Assembly (NCBI GenBank): GCA_011372105.1
Contig: DRTT01000055.1
Span: 1 to 5,875 of the forward strand
DNA from: Candidatus Aerophobota bacterium
GTDB taxonomy: Bacteria; Aerophobota; Aerophobia; Aerophobales; B3-G15
DNA length: 5,875 bases
Direction of reading: 5' to 3'
Numbering within the stretch: position 1 is the stretch's first letter; each line of letters starts with the position of its first letter. Both the position numbers and the translations under genes were made by a program. Below are positions 5,442 through 5,875 of the stretch, in pieces. Under the pieces are notes generated by a model. The model had not been told where the DNA came from. It did not search any database and worked only from the letters and a program-made list of their open reading frames with translations.

Positions 5442-5875
5442 ATGAGTTTAAAAGTTTGTGTTTTAAAAGGAGGGATATCTTCTGAGAGAGAGATATCTCT
5501 TAAGAGTGGTCAGGCTATAGAGAGAGCTTTAAAGGAGCTTGGTTATTTTGTCTTTAATATAGATTACAGGGGACCTGAGGAGCTTCTGTCTTTAAAAAAA
5601 AGAGAAGTTGATGTTGTTTTCATTGCTCTTCACGGTGTGGGAGGAGAAGATGGGAGAATACAGGGCTGGCTTGAGACAATGGGTATCCCTTATACAGGCT
5701 CAGGTGTTCTTGCCAGTGCCCTTGCCATGGACAAATCTTTTTCAAGAAGAATATGGAAAACCGAAGGATTAAAGCAACCTTACTGGCAGGTAATAGATTC
5801 CCCTTGTTTTTCTCTTAAAATAAGCCCACCTTTTATAGTAAAGCCTGCTCGAGGTGGATCTACAATTGGAGTGAG
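5442..5875 (+). CDS. ddl: D-alanine--D-alanine ligase (N-terminal part, cut by window end)
   Basis: ATP-grasp enzyme that joins two D-alanines to make the dipeptide added to UDP-MurNAc-tripeptide in peptidoglycan synthesis. The frame from ATG 5442 stays open to the right edge, giving 144 residues of an expected 300 or so. GGISSEREISLKSG (10-23) carries the catalytic Glu15 at the same number as in E. coli DdlB. IALHGVGGEDGRIQGWLE (61-78), IPYTGSG (82-88) and AMDKSFSRRIW (95-105) are family hallmarks. FIVKPARGGSTIGV (131-144) holds the ATP-binding Lys134 and Ser140, equivalent to K144 and S150 of DdlB; the usual EGSS reads GGST here. An in-frame stop at 5439-5441 makes this ATG the earliest possible start. 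It begins 4 bp after the murB stop with no strong Shine-Dalgarno, so coupling to murB is likely. Resistance-type ligases (VanA class) are unlikely given the murB-ddl context. Confidence 0.93.
   Translation, partial: MSLKVCVLKGGISSEREISLKSGQAIERALKELGYFVFNIDYRGPEELLSLKKREVDVVFIALHGVGGEDGRIQGWLETMGIPYTGSGVLASALAMDKSFSRRIWKTEGLKQPYWQVIDSPCFSLKISPPFIVKPARGGSTIGV

Noticed and set aside
5466..5473. Shine-Dalgarno-like AAGGAGGG in ddl
   Set aside because: Encodes the conserved KGG of Ddl and no start codon lies at a suitable distance downstream.
5489..5500. 12 bp palindrome AGAGATATCTCT in ddl
   Set aside because: Falls in the conserved SEREISL coding region; codon choice in AT-rich DNA explains it.

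Overview
This 5.9 kb window is bacterial: it carries the peptidoglycan genes murB and ddl. It is AT-rich and tightly packed. A family-4 Fe-S uracil-DNA glycosylase, a single-cluster bacterial ferredoxin, a cobalamin-type radical SAM enzyme and TreT-type trehalose metabolism together suggest an anaerobic, possibly thermophilic lineage. This is an inference from gene content; the species cannot be named from the sequence.

Left part (1-1616, + strand): the end of a MalG/AglG-like sugar ABC permease, then treT seven bases later. Together they look like the tail of an operon that imports an alpha-glucoside such as trehalose and converts it with a nucleotide sugar. The end of treT overlaps by 24 bp, tail to tail, the end of the next gene on the other strand.

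Middle part (4418 down to 1593, - strand): four co-directional genes, read in the order zinc-ribbon protein of unknown function, ferredoxin, B12-binding-type radical SAM protein, and family-4 uracil-DNA glycosylase. Gaps are 66, 45 and 99 bp. A strong GC-rich hairpin sits between ferredoxin and the radical SAM gene and probably reduces read-through. Three of the four products are predicted to hold Fe-S clusters and the fourth has a CxxC...CxxC metal site. No product of the radical SAM enzyme can be assigned.

Right part (4541-5875, + strand): murB, then ddl (cut by the window end) after 4 bp, the usual murB-ddl order of bacterial cell-wall clusters. murG and murC are not directly upstream. The 122 bp between the zinc-ribbon gene and murB holds two good sigma-70-type promoters placed back to back: TTGACA-17-TAAAAT on the - strand and TTGACT-17-TACAAT on the + strand, with -35 boxes 9 bp apart.

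I see no mobile element, CRISPR array, tRNA or rRNA, and no clear evidence of an undescribed multi-gene system. The least explained items are the zinc-ribbon protein with its duplicated TKPxR motif, and the orphan radical SAM enzyme next to it.
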